In this document: in pieces, positions 8,358-17,400 of the stretch
How positions within the stretch are numbered: the first letter of the stretch is position 1
How the letters are laid out: each line of letters starts with the position of its first letter
Origin: Kitasatospora kifunensis
GTDB lineage: Bacteria; Actinomycetota; Actinomycetes; Streptomycetales; Streptomycetaceae
Reading direction: 5' to 3'
NCBI RefSeq assembly: GCF_014203855.1
Contig: NZ_JACHJV010000002.1
Span: forward strand, 558,001-622,000
DNA: 64,000 nt
Notes under the pieces: generated by a model
What the model was told of the DNA's origin: nothing
Seen by the model: the letters and a program-made list of their open reading frames with translations, nothing else
The model's database searches: none
Program-made: the position numbers and the translations under genes

Positions 8358-8753
8358 TCAGGATGTGGTCGCGCCGTCCTCGATGTCGGAGATGAGCTTG
8401 GTGCTCAGGTCGCTCTGGACCGCCAGCCGGGTGTGGCCGGCGTCGGGGCCGGTGCCCCAGGTGAGGGTGACCGTGGTGAACAGGTGCCCGGCGCCGGAGT
8501 CGTGGTAGTTCACCTCCCAGCGGGTGGGCACGTCCTGGGCGCGCAGCACGCCGTCGGCGTGGTTGGCCTCCTCCCAGGCGGCCAGCCGCTGCCGGAAGTC
8601 CTCCGTGAGGTAGTGGGCGCGAAGTTCATCGGAAAGGTCGTCGGTGCCGTCGGAGACGGCGTCGATGTAGGCGCCGTAGAAGTCGGCCACCCGGTCGACT
8701 GCGGAGTCCGGGCTCCCGCTGCGGATCGCGGTTCCGGTCTGAGTGTCGGTCAT
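8358..8753 (-). CDS. Small acidic protein of unknown function
   Basis: A 131-residue cytosolic protein with no signal peptide or membrane segment. It starts at ATG 8753 with GAGG 6 bases upstream. The layout, an N-terminal helix VDRVADFYGAYIDAVSDG, a helix ending in HYLTEDFRQRLAAWEE and then several strands (TRWEVNYHDSGAGHLFTTV), resembles an NTF2-like cone fold, but no catalytic residue can be pointed to. It is followed after 74 bases by nothing on its own strand except the DinB-family gene further left, and is preceded by the DUF3052 gene on the same strand, so DUF3052 and this gene could be co-transcribed. Confidence 0.65.
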   Translation of the reverse strand: MTDTQTGTAIRSGSPDSAVDRVADFYGAYIDAVSDGTDDLSDELRAHYLTEDFRQRLAAWEEANHADGVLRAQDVPTRWEVNYHDSGAGHLFTTVTLTWGTGPDAGHTRLAVQSDLSTKLISDIEDGATTS

Positions 8754-8827
8754 GGATATCCTCAGGAATGTTGGGCGGTCCGGGAGGACCGGGGCGTGCT
8801 CGGTCGGTGCGGGGCTGGGCCGGGTGG

Positions 8828-9241
8828 TTACCGCTTGCCGCTCTTGAGGCGGGTGCCGGTCCAGTCCTTGGCGACGCTGACGGCCTTGGCCGGGGAGAGG
8901 CCGACTGTCTGCGCGGCGTCCTGGATGTCGCTGGGTTCGATGTATCCGTCGCGTCCGCTCTTCGGGGTGAGGAGCCAGATCGTGCCCCCGTCTTCGAGTA
9001 GCCCGATGGCGTCGACCAGGGCGTCGGGGAGGTCGCCGTCTTCCTCGCGGAACCAGAGGAGGACGACGTCGGCGACATCGTCGTAGTCCTCGTCGACCAG
9101 GTCCTGGCCGATCAGCGACTCGATGCCCTCGCGTAGGTCCTGGTCGACGTCGTCGTCGTAGCCGATCTCCTGGACGACCTGGCCGGGCTCGAAGCCCAGC
9201 CTCGCCGCGGGGTTGGTCCGCTCATCCTCTGACGTGCTCAT
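8828..9241 (-). CDS. DUF3052 family protein
   Basis: This 137-residue acidic protein is almost motif-for-motif the actinobacterial DUF3052 family: NPAARLGFEPGQVVQEIGYD, DLVDEDYDDVADVVLLWFRE, then LLEDGGTIWLLTPKSGRDGY and a C-terminal AKDWTGTRL. The family is widespread in actinomycetes, usually as one copy near pyruvate dehydrogenase genes; its function is not established. ATG 9241 is supported by GAGGAGG-type complementarity (AGGAGGC) 5-11 bases upstream. Here it lies away from the usual neighbours, beside an unknown small protein and divergent from a secreted propeller protein, so it may be an extra paralogue. Confidence 0.9.
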   Translation of the reverse strand: MSTSEDERTNPAARLGFEPGQVVQEIGYDDDVDQDLREGIESLIGQDLVDEDYDDVADVVLLWFREEDGDLPDALVDAIGLLEDGGTIWLLTPKSGRDGYIEPSDIQDAAQTVGLSPAKAVSVAKDWTGTRLKSGKR

Positions 9242-9563
9242 CACTGCCTCCTGCGTCACGGGACGCGCCTGCCGCGTCACCTCTGTAGCCAACCAGATAC
9301 GCAAGGTGATTGTGGGTGATTCACTCGTCCTGGTGGGTGTGTGGGGTGCATCGGTGGACGTGCGCGCGCCGGCAGTCCTCTGACGATTCGTCATGTTCTG
9401 ACGCCATGCCTGGCAGGTCTTGAACAACGAATCGGTCAAACTTTCGCCGACCGGTCGCCGACCGCGTCCGTGCCGTGATCGAGTCACCCTCGCCGGTGCC
9501 GCCGAGCGGGAGCCCCTGTGCACCGCGGTGCCGGGAACGGTCAATGACGACTGGGAGGTTCTG
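9242..9563. other. Divergent promoter region
   Basis: About 320 bases between the leftward DUF3052 gene and the rightward secreted propeller gene. The frame of the latter is open from 9420, but residues before the signal peptide look like non-coding translation. No specific regulatory motif was recognised. Confidence 0.45.
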
Positions 9564-12179
9564 TTGTCGGCACCACTGCGCACCAGGCGATGGCTCACGA
9601 TCTGCGCCGTCGCCGCCACACTGGGACTGGTCGGGTCACCAGCCGGCGCCACCCCGCTTCATCCCCCACTGGTGCATCCACGATCAGGCTCCACCATGAG
9701 GCCACTGGACGGCGGCAAGGGCGACGACGGCGGCGAGGCCGACGAGATCCAGGAGGGCGCGGACCAGCGCGCCGAGGCCCGCACCTCTCCCGGCACCGTC
9801 GCCCCCGGCGCCTTCGGGGCCGCCTGGAACGCGCTGCAGGCACTGCCGGACACCGGCGGCGACTGGAAGCACCTCACCGGCCTGCCCTACAACTCCGACG
9901 ACCCCCGCTACCGTGACGTCTCCTCCAACTCCAGTGCGGGGATGGGCGATGTCACCGGCCGGATGGCGGCCGTGGCGGCCGACGACTCCGGCCACGTCTA
10001 CACCGGCAGCGCCGGCGGCGGCGTCTGGCGCTCCTCGGTCGGCGGCGGCCAGTGGCAGCCGATCAGCGACCAGCTGCCCACCCAGGCCACCGGCGCCCTG
10101 GCGCTGGACCCGCGAGGTCGGCTCTGGCTCGGCACCGGAGAGGCCACCACCAGCTCGGACGCCTACCTCGGCAGCGGCGTCTACGTACTCGACCACCCCG
10201 AACAGGGCACCTTCAGCGCTCGCAGCCGGGTCGGCGGCGCCGAACTGGACAGCACCACCATCCACGAACTGCGCTTCGGCGGCGACCGGGTCTGGGCCGC
10301 CACCAGCAGAGGCGTGTGGAGCCACTCCACGACCGACCTGCACGGCGCGTGGACCCTGGAGTACGCCCCCAACCCCGCCTACCTGCCGGGCGGTTCGCTC
10401 GCCAGTGACCCGAGCGCCCCCTACAAGAACATCACCAACGACATCGCGATCGACCCCGAGGACCCCACCAAGGTGGTTCTCGCCGTGGGCTGGCGCAGCG
10501 GCGACACCTACAACGGCTTCTACACCAAGGCGGCGGACGGCAGTTGGCAGCGGCTCAGCTCGCTCGGCGACCTCCCCGCGGATGCCGCGGACGTCGGTGA
10601 GGTGACGTTCGCCCGCTCGGCCGACGGATCGCGCTACTACGCCATCGACCAGTCGCCCGCCCTCCAGGCGAACAGCCCGGACAGTGGGCTGGCCGGCATC
10701 TACGTCTCCAAGTCCGGCTCCCCGCTGGGGCCCTGGACCAGGATCGCGGACGACAAGAAGCTCGCCGCGTCCGGCTCCGCGCTGACCACACCCGGGGACC
10801 TGCCGGGCCTGCAGTCCTGGTACGACCAGTCGCTCCAGGTCGACCCGAGCAACCCCGAGCACGTCTACGCCGGCCTGGAGGAGGTCTTCGAGACCACCGA
10901 CGGCGGCTCGAACTGGCACACCGTCGGACCGTACTGGAACTTCAACTTCCCCTGCTGGAGCATCGATCCGAGCAAGCAGAGCGGCAGTTGCCCGCAGACC
11001 ACGCACCCCGACCAGCACGCGCTGGCGGTCGGCAGCTACCACGGCAAGCCGTACGTCCTGGCCGGCAACGACGGCGGCATCTACCGCCGCCCGCTGAACG
11101 GCACGGTGGATGCCGCCGGTCACGGCACCGACTGGGTCTCGCTCAACGACGGCACCATCGACACCCTGCAGTACTACTCCGTCGGCGTCGGAAAGGACCT
11201 CAGCTACGGCGGTGTCGCGGTCAACGGCGGCTTGCAGGACAACGGCCAGTCGATGCTGCGCGGTCGCGACACGGTCATGGGCTCCAACTTCGGCGGCGAC
11301 GGCGGTGACACCCTGACCGACCCGGCCAACGGCTGCAACATCGCCCAGGAGTACGTCTACCTGGCGATCAACGTCACCCAGAACTGCGCGGTCAACGACG
11401 GCAGTTACCTGACCGACCCGAGTAAGGCGACCACCTTCGCGGTCGCCCCGCCCGACAACGCCCTCGCCGGCGCCGGAGCCCGCTTCGTCGCCCCACTGGC
11501 CGCCGACCAACAGAACGGCAACCTCTGGATCGCCGGCGGCCGGCACGTCTGGGTGCAGAACCAGGGCTACGCCATCCGCAGCTCCAGCGCCTGGACCAGT
11601 GCCTTCGACCTCGGAGCCGGCCACGTCGCCACCGCGGTCGCCGCCTCCGGGGGCAAGGTCTACGCGGCCTGGTGCGGGCCGTGCGACAGCCAGGGCTTCG
11701 CACGCGGCATCGCCGTCGGCAACGCGGACGGCACCGGCTGGCAGCAGCTGAACCTGCCCGTCGACGCCACCGTCCCCAACCGCTACCTCTCCGGCCTGGC
11801 CATCGACCCGGCCGACGCCGACCACGTCTACCTCACCGTCAACGGCTTCTCCCGCCAGTGGACGGCCGGACCCGGAGCCGGGATCGGCCACGTCTTCGAG
11901 TCCACGGACGCCGGAGCGCACTGGAGCGACATCTCCGCCAACCTGCCGGACGTCCCTGCCGACTCCCTGGTCGTCACCAAGACCGGCGCACTGGCCGTTG
12001 CCACCGACCTCGGCGTGCTCTACCGCGCCCCGGGCCGTACCAGCTGGCAGCGCGTCGGGGAACTGCCCGCCGTGGCCGTGGACCAGCTCGTGCTCGGCCC
12101 GGACGGGCGCCTCTACGCGGCCACCCACGGCCGCGGCCTCTGGTCCACCTCCCTGCGGGACCGCGGAGACCAGCAGTAG
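9564..12179 (+). CDS. Large secreted VPS10/sortilin-like beta-propeller protein
   Basis: About 871 residues. A signal peptide (SAPLRTRRWLTICAVAATLG ending near AGATP) indicates export. The rest is built of propeller-type repeats in which a strand ends with SxDGGxxW or an Asp-box: GGGVWRSSVGGGQWQPI, FETTDGGSNWHTV, FESTDAGAHWSDI and HGRGLWSTS. Other repeated elements are AIDPEDPTKVVLA, VDPSNPEHVYAGL and AIDPADADHVYLT, spaced through the chain, as in sortilin/VPS10 and BNR-repeat proteins that bind or cleave polymers. Cysteines are few and clustered (NFPCWSID, SGSCPQ). Start TTG 9564 is chosen because GGGAGG lies 5 bases upstream and the signal peptide follows directly. The enzyme activity, if any, is unknown. 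Confidence 0.75.
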   Translation: MSAPLRTRRWLTICAVAATLGLVGSPAGATPLHPPLVHPRSGSTMRPLDGGKGDDGGEADEIQEGADQRAEARTSPGTVAPGAFGAAWNALQALPDTGGDWKHLTGLPYNSDDPRYRDVSSNSSAGMGDVTGRMAAVAADDSGHVYTGSAGGGVWRSSVGGGQWQPISDQLPTQATGALALDPRGRLWLGTGEATTSSDAYLGSGVYVLDHPEQGTFSARSRVGGAELDSTTIHELRFGGDRVWAATSRGVWSHSTTDLHGAWTLEYAPNPAYLPGGSLASDPSAPYKNITNDIAIDPEDPTKVVLAVGWRSGDTYNGFYTKAADGSWQRLSSLGDLPADAADVGEVTFARSADGSRYYAIDQSPALQANSPDSGLAGIYVSKSGSPLGPWTRIADDKKLAASGSALTTPGDLPGLQSWYDQSLQVDPSNPEHVYAGLEEVFETTDGGSNWHTVGPYWNFNFPCWSIDPSKQSGSCPQTTHPDQHALAVGSYHGKPYVLAGNDGGIYRRPLNGTVDAAGHGTDWVSLNDGTIDTLQYYSVGVGKDLSYGGVAVNGGLQDNGQSMLRGRDTVMGSNFGGDGGDTLTDPANGCNIAQEYVYLAINVTQNCAVNDGSYLTDPSKATTFAVAPPDNALAGAGARFVAPLAADQQNGNLWIAGGRHVWVQNQGYAIRSSSAWTSAFDLGAGHVATAVAASGGKVYAAWCGPCDSQGFARGIAVGNADGTGWQQLNLPVDATVPNRYLSGLAIDPADADHVYLTVNGFSRQWTAGPGAGIGHVFESTDAGAHWSDISANLPDVPADSLVVTKTGALAVATDLGVLYRAPGRTSWQRVGELPAVAVDQLVLGPDGRLYAATHGRGLWSTSLRDRGDQQ

Positions 12180-12185
12180 CCGCCC

Positions 12186-12216
12186 GGCGGTGCGGGGACG
12201 GCCACCCCGCACCGCC
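12186..12216. terminator. Terminator between convergent genes
   Basis: A perfect 12-bp stem (GGCGGTGCGGGG / CCCCGCACCGCC) with a 7-base loop lies 7 bases after the propeller stop and before the end of the leftward ricin-lectin gene. It can act in both directions. Confidence 0.7.
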
Positions 12217-12247
12217 GCCTTCTCGCAGGCCACCCAGCGGCCGGCGT

Positions 12248-13726
12248 TCAGCCCCGCTTGAAGACCTCGGCCCCGCTCTGGTCGCAGGGAAGCAACTGGA
12301 TCCCCGTGCCGCCGTTCACCTCGCCCGCGCACAAGTTGGCCTGTGCGGAGTAGAGGGTGTCGCCTCTGGGGGAGAACCGCTGTGCCGGGTTGCCACTGCA
12401 GACAGCGATCTGCACGACCGTGCCGGGGGCGGTGGCGCCCCAGGCGGCGTCCATGCAGAGGCCTTTGGTCCGGATCGTGCCGTCCGAGGCGACGTCCCAC
12501 TGCTGGTTCACGTTGCCGTCACACGCCGCCAGGATCAGCGGTGTGCCGTCCGAACCCGCCGATCCGCTCAGGCACTTGCCGGTGCCGGGGTTCACCAGCG
12601 CGGTTGCCGTTCCCGCGGCCGCCGTGCTCGCGGGCGGCGTGCTCCTGGTCGGCGTCGCAGTGGCGGTTGTGTGGGGCGCCGTCCGGTTGGCGGAGGCCTG
12701 AGCCACGGGGGAGGAGTGCGGCGTTGGGCCCTTCAGCGTGAGGAAAAGGGCACCGGCCACCAGGCAGGCGACGACTACGGTCGAGACGATGAGCAGCCGG
12801 CGGGTGAACGGTCGCTCGCGTCGGCGGCTTTCGGGTGTGGCCTTTGCGAGCGGGGGGCCGGTGGGATCGGCATCGGCCTCCGCGAGGGCAGGTGTGTCCA
12901 CTGCCGGATTCAGCCGGCGGACCACGGGCTCGTCCAGGAGGCCGGTGTCCACGACACCGGTCGCGTCGATGGTGAAGCGCCACCGCGGATGGTCGACTCG
13001 GCCGATGACGACCACTGACCACTGCCCCTGCGGATCGTCCGCCAGCCGGTAGATGCGTTCGCGGTCACGGCCGCCGGGCAGACCGAGCAGCAGCGCCACC
13101 CCGCCGCCCTCGCCGGACAGCGCGGCATCGCCGTCGGCCGGGGCCGGTACCGCGGTCGATCCGAACCGCTCCACCGGACCTGGTCTGAACCCGATGCGAA
13201 CCACCTGCACACCCTGTGACCACGGGCTCGTGGTGAGTTCGCGGGTCCAGTCCTCGGCCAGGGCCCTGGCCTGCCGGGCGTCGCCTTCCAAGCTGATGAT
13301 CCCACCGGCTTGGCTGAGGTTGAGCAGCACAAAGCCCTTGCCGGTGTCGCCGAGTGAGACCAGCCGCGGGTACGGCTCCGGCAGCGACTCCGCCACACTC
13401 TCGCTCTGCAATCGGCGCAGCTGTGCTTGCCAGGTCCGGCCGCTGTGATCGGCGGTCCACCCGGCGGGGGGCCACTCGTCGGGGGTCTTCAGGTGGAGCC
13501 AGACGGTGTCGGGCCCGACGACGATGGCGTGGGCCACCGGAACACCGCGCCTCTCGCGGTCGCAGGCGGTGGCCAGGACGCGCACCACCCGGTCCACGGT
13601 CCACAGACCGTGATCGATACGCGGGCCCGGCCCCGATCGCGGCTCGGCCCGTCGCGACCGACGCAGCCGGGCGATCCAGTCGCCGCGGCGAGGAACGCGA
13701 TCAGCGGATCGGCTCGGCAGTGTCAC
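12248..13726 (-). CDS. Membrane-anchored protein with extracellular ricin-type lectin domain
   Basis: A 492-residue single-pass protein. Residues 1-300 are predicted cytosolic and include TVDRVVRVLATACDRERRGV and YPRLVSLGDTGKGFVLLNLS, a mixed alpha/beta region resembling the N-terminal part of some Streptomyces membrane regulators. A helix at 311-331 (RLLIVSTVVVACLVAGALFL) crosses the membrane, a Thr/Pro/Ala-rich linker follows, and 376-490 form a ricin B beta-trefoil with NPGTGKCLS, NQQW (QxW) and GLCMDAA. Arg-rich residues before the helix favour an outside C-terminus. GTG 13726 has GAGGAG 6 bases upstream. It is divergent from the T7SS operon with only 310 bases between, so it may be a surface or assembly partner of that system; this is inference. 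Confidence 0.75.
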   Translation of the reverse strand: MTLPSRSADRVPRRGDWIARLRRSRRAEPRSGPGPRIDHGLWTVDRVVRVLATACDRERRGVPVAHAIVVGPDTVWLHLKTPDEWPPAGWTADHSGRTWQAQLRRLQSESVAESLPEPYPRLVSLGDTGKGFVLLNLSQAGGIISLEGDARQARALAEDWTRELTTSPWSQGVQVVRIGFRPGPVERFGSTAVPAPADGDAALSGEGGGVALLLGLPGGRDRERIYRLADDPQGQWSVVVIGRVDHPRWRFTIDATGVVDTGLLDEPVVRRLNPAVDTPALAEADADPTGPPLAKATPESRRRERPFTRRLLIVSTVVVACLVAGALFLTLKGPTPHSSPVAQASANRTAPHTTATATPTRSTPPASTAAAGTATALVNPGTGKCLSGSAGSDGTPLILAACDGNVNQQWDVASDGTIRTKGLCMDAAWGATAPGTVVQIAVCSGNPAQRFSPRGDTLYSAQANLCAGEVNGGTGIQLLPCDQSGAEVFKRG

Positions 13727-14036
13727 CTGTGTCTCCTCGGCTGTGGGCGGCCGGCGGTGTCGATCCGCACCCCGCCCGGCGCGGCCGTCTGCATCGTCAA
13801 GCTCGTCAAGAGCGTTCCCGTCGGCCACCACGCGGGGCCTTCGGGTCCCCCCGAACGTTGCTCTTCCCGCCGGACGGGTGTCAACGCCGGGCACCGGGAG
13901 GGCTTGGGCCCCTGGGCCCAAGCCCTGCACCGGAGTTCTGGACCGCCACCGGGTCCGTTCCTAGCATCGACAGCGTCCGTGCCGAACGTGTCGACGCCTA
14001 CCGGGACACTCGGTAACACCAGAAGGGACACACGCC
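13727..14036. other. Divergent promoter region of the T7SS locus
   Basis: The 310 bases between the lectin-protein gene and the first WXG100-like gene. CTGGAC and TAGCAT (13960s region) with about 18 bases between could be a promoter for the rightward operon; the match is weak. No gene is present. Confidence 0.35.
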
Positions 14037-14333
14037 ATGGCGAATCTGAACGTCACCTACCAGGAGATGTCGGACACCGCGACCACGATGCGCAACAACA
14101 AGGCCGACATCGACGACAAGCTCAACCAGTGCAAGAGCATCGTCGACAGCCTGACCAGCAACGGCTTCGTCACCGAGCAGGCGTCGGGCAAGTTCGACGA
14201 AGTGCACACCGAGTTCAACACCTCGGCCACTCAGGCCATGGAGACCCTGGATCAGCTGTCGCAGTGGCTCGACAAGGCCGTGGCTGCGATGCAGGACATG
14301 GACACCCAGCTCTCCGGCTCCCTCAACAAGTAG
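14037..14333 (+). CDS. WXG100-family protein (ESAT-6-like)
   Basis: A 98-residue helical-hairpin protein with the size and heptad pattern of ESAT-6/CFP-10-type type VII secretion substrates. Two long helices (YQEMSDTATTMRNNKADIDD and FDEVHTEFNTSATQAMETLD) flank a turn reading TSNGFVTEQASG. The usual Trp-x-Gly turn is replaced by SNGF, which is frequent among Streptomyces members. The end is polar. ATG 14037 follows AGAAGGGA 6 bases upstream. It is the first gene of the locus, and hairpins separate it from eccC, which would allow it to be made in excess over the ATPase, as suits a small substrate or partner protein. Confidence 0.88.
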   Translation: MANLNVTYQEMSDTATTMRNNKADIDDKLNQCKSIVDSLTSNGFVTEQASGKFDEVHTEFNTSATQAMETLDQLSQWLDKAVAAMQDMDTQLSGSLNK

Positions 14334-14339
14334 CAGCTG

Positions 14340-14400
14340 GCCCGGAGTTGGCCGGGCCTCGCACGCTTGCCCCGCGCCGGCCGTGCTGGCGGCGCGGGCG
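14340..14400 (+). promoter_or_regulatory. Hairpins between the WXG100 gene and eccC
   Basis: Two GC-rich stems lie here: GGCCCGG/CCGGGCC with a short loop, and CCCGCGCC/GGCGCGGG with a longer loop. No T-run follows the second one closely. They could reduce read-through or protect the upstream message; prediction only. Confidence 0.4.
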
Positions 14401-14426
14401 CTTTGAATCACGAGGGGTTGGGAGCC

Positions 14427-17400
14427 ATGCCCATGATGATCACCATTGCCCGGCGCCCGGACTGGTCGGCCGACGTGGTCGTGGACGCCGATCCCACCAC
14501 GCTCCTGCGAGAGGTCGTCAAGAACCTGCTGGACAGCCTCGACGTGTCGCAGGCCCCGTCCTCCGGTGACCCGGCCGTGACGGCGGTCTATCTTGCCGAT
14601 CAGCTGCTCGACCTCTCGAAGCCCCTGGTGGACAGCGGGATCCACGACGGTTCCGTGCTCTGGCTCGGCCGCCCGGGACCGGCCCCGGGTCGCCGCGCCG
14701 GCCTGGTCACCATCAGAGTGGTGGCCGGCGCCGGCGCCGGGCGGGTCTGGTACCTCAACGCGGGCGAACATCGGATCCGAGCCGGTGCCGGTGTCCACGT
14801 CACCAAGGGCACCGACCCGGCGGCGGTGGCCGCCATCGTCCGGGTCTCCCTCGACGCCTCGGTGCATGTGCGCGCCGTGGCGCCCGCCGCCCTGCTCGAC
14901 CGCACCCCGCTGCCCGACCACGAGGTCGCCTGGCGCGAGACGGTCCAACTCCTGGTCGGGGAGACCATCTTGGAGGCGCACCCGCTGCTGCGCCCGGATG
15001 CCGTCGTCGAACCCTCGCACGACGGTGAGTACCTGGACTACAACCGCCCCCCTCGGTTGCTCCCTCCGGCGCAGCGCACCGCGTTCCGCCTCCCGACCCA
15101 GCCCAAGCCGTCGGCCCCGAGCGCGCTGCCGTGGCTGGCGGCCGGCCTGCCCGCCGTCGGCGGCGGCCTGATCGCGGTGATGACGCACAACCCGATGTTC
15201 CTGATGATGGCGGCGATGTCGCCGGTCATGATGGTCGGGAACTGGTTCAGCGGGCGGCGCCAGGGCCGACTCGGCCACCGGAAGCGGCTGGCCGAGTACC
15301 AGGCCCAACTCGAGACCACCGAGGCCGAGATCGCGGCGGCTCTGGATCAGGAACGCCTGGGCTGCCGCGCCGCCAGCCCGGACCCGGCCGAGTTGCTCGT
15401 CATCGCGACCGGTCCCCGGGCCCGGCTCTGGGAGCGCCGCCGCACCGATCCGGACCATCTGCTGGTCCGGGTCGGCCTCGCCGACCTGCCCACCACGATC
15501 GTCGTCGAGGAGGGTGAAGGCACGCAGCGCCACCGGGACCTCCGGGCGGCGCAGGACGTCCCCGTCGCCTTCTCCATCGCGCAGACCGGAGTCGTCGGTG
15601 TCGCGGGGCCGGATGGCTGGCCGCGGCGCATGGCACGCTGGCTGGTCGGTCAACTGGCCGTGCTGCAGAGCCCTCGCGACGTGCAGCTGTACATCCTCAC
15701 CGACCCGGCGGGCGAACCCCTGTGGCAGTGGGCGGCCTGGCTGCCGCATACCCGGCCGCTGCTGGGACAGCAGGCCCTGGCGCTGGTGGGCGCGGACGCC
15801 GAGACACTCGGCCACCGGGTCGCCGAGCTGATCGAGCTCATCACCGCCCGCCAGCAGGCGCGACTCAACGCCGGCGCCGGGGCCGTGCTCGCCGACCCGG
15901 ACGTCGTCGTGGTGCTGGACGGCGCCCGACGGCTGCGGGCGCTGCCCGGAGTGGTGACGGTCCTGCAGGAAGGACCCGCGGTGGGCGTCTACAGCATCTG
16001 CGTGGATGCCGACGAACGTACCCTGCCGGAGGAGTGCGCGACCGTCGTCGCCGGGGGCCAGGCACGGCCGGCCGTCCTGCGCCGGCAGCGCGCCGCGCAG
16101 ATCGACGGCATCCTCGCAGACGAGGTGGCGGACAGCTGGTACGCGGAGACCGGGCGCCAGCTGGCACCGGTGCGCGATGTCAGCGAGAACCAGGGCGAGG
16201 CCGCGCTGCCGGGCTCCGCGCGCCTGCTGGAGATCCTGGGTCTTGAGGCCCCGAGCGCCGCCGCGATCGTGGCTCGCTGGCGCTCATCCAGCCGCAGCAC
16301 CAAGGCCGTGATCGGGTACTCGCTCAACGGCCCGTTCGCCCTCGACCTGGTCAACCATGGTCCGCACGGCCTGGTGGCGGGCACTACGGGCTCGGGCAAG
16401 TCGGAGTTCCTGCAGACCCTGGTGGCCTCACTGGCCGTGGCCAACCGCCCGGACGCCATGACCTTCGTCCTGGTCGACTACAAGGGCGGTGCCGCGTTCA
16501 AGGACTGCGTCGAACTGCCCCACACCGTCGGCCTGGTGACGGACCTGGACACCCATCTCGTCGAACGGGCCCTGACCTCGCTGAGCGCCGAGCTGACCCA
16601 TCGCGAGCACCTGCTGGCGGCCGCGGGCGCGAAGGACCTGGAGGACTACCTCGACTACGCCGCCCGGCGGCCCGAACTGGCGCCGATCCCGCGCCTGCTC
16701 ATCGTCATCGACGAGTTCGCGTCCATGGCGCGCGAGCTGCCCGACTTCGTCAGCGGCCTGGTGAACGTCGCCCAGCGCGGCCGCTCGCTGGGCATCCATC
16801 TGATCCTGGCCACCCAACGCCCCTCCGGTGTGGTCTCGGCGGAGATCCGCGCCAACACCAACCTGCGGGTCGCGCTGCGGGTGACCGACGCCGGGGAGAG
16901 CACCGACGTCATCGACGCCAGGGAAGCCGCGAGCATCTCGGCGGCGACCCCGGGACGGGCCTACGCCCGGCTCGGGCACAGCTCGCTGATCCCGTTCCAG
17001 ACCGGCCGAGTCGGCGGCCGCCGCCCGCTGGCCGACCGGACGGCCGCGGCGGCACCGCCGTTCCTGCGCCCGGTCTCGTGGCTGGACCTCGGACTGCCCG
17101 CGCCGCAGCGCCCGCCCGGCGCGGCCGAGACCGACGAGGTGACCGACCTGTCGGTCCTGGTGACGGCGATCAGGCAGGCCGACGAGCTGCTGGGCATCGC
17201 CCCGCAGCGCCGGCCGTGGCTGCCGCCGCTGCCGCTGTCGCCGGTGGTCGAGCTGGCGGCGGATCCGGTCCGCGGCGCGACGGGGAATCCGTCGTTCTCC
17301 TGGGCGGTCCAGGACCTGCCGGCGCAGCAGCGCCAGGAGCCGGTGACGGTGGACCTGGCCACCTTCGGGCACCTGCACATCATCGGCGCCCCGCGCTCCG

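Noticed and set aside
9684..12500. A 938-codon open frame on the minus strand
   Set aside because: It is the mirror of the propeller gene; the residues are Gly/Val/Arg-rich without domains, a normal effect of high-GC third positions.
12248..13726. EccB assignment for the lectin-membrane protein
   Set aside because: EccB has a short N-terminus, one early helix and a large repeat domain outside; this protein has a long cytosolic part and a ricin domain.
14037..14333. Canonical WXG motif
   Set aside because: The turn is SNGF, so the call rests on size, helices and position rather than the motif.
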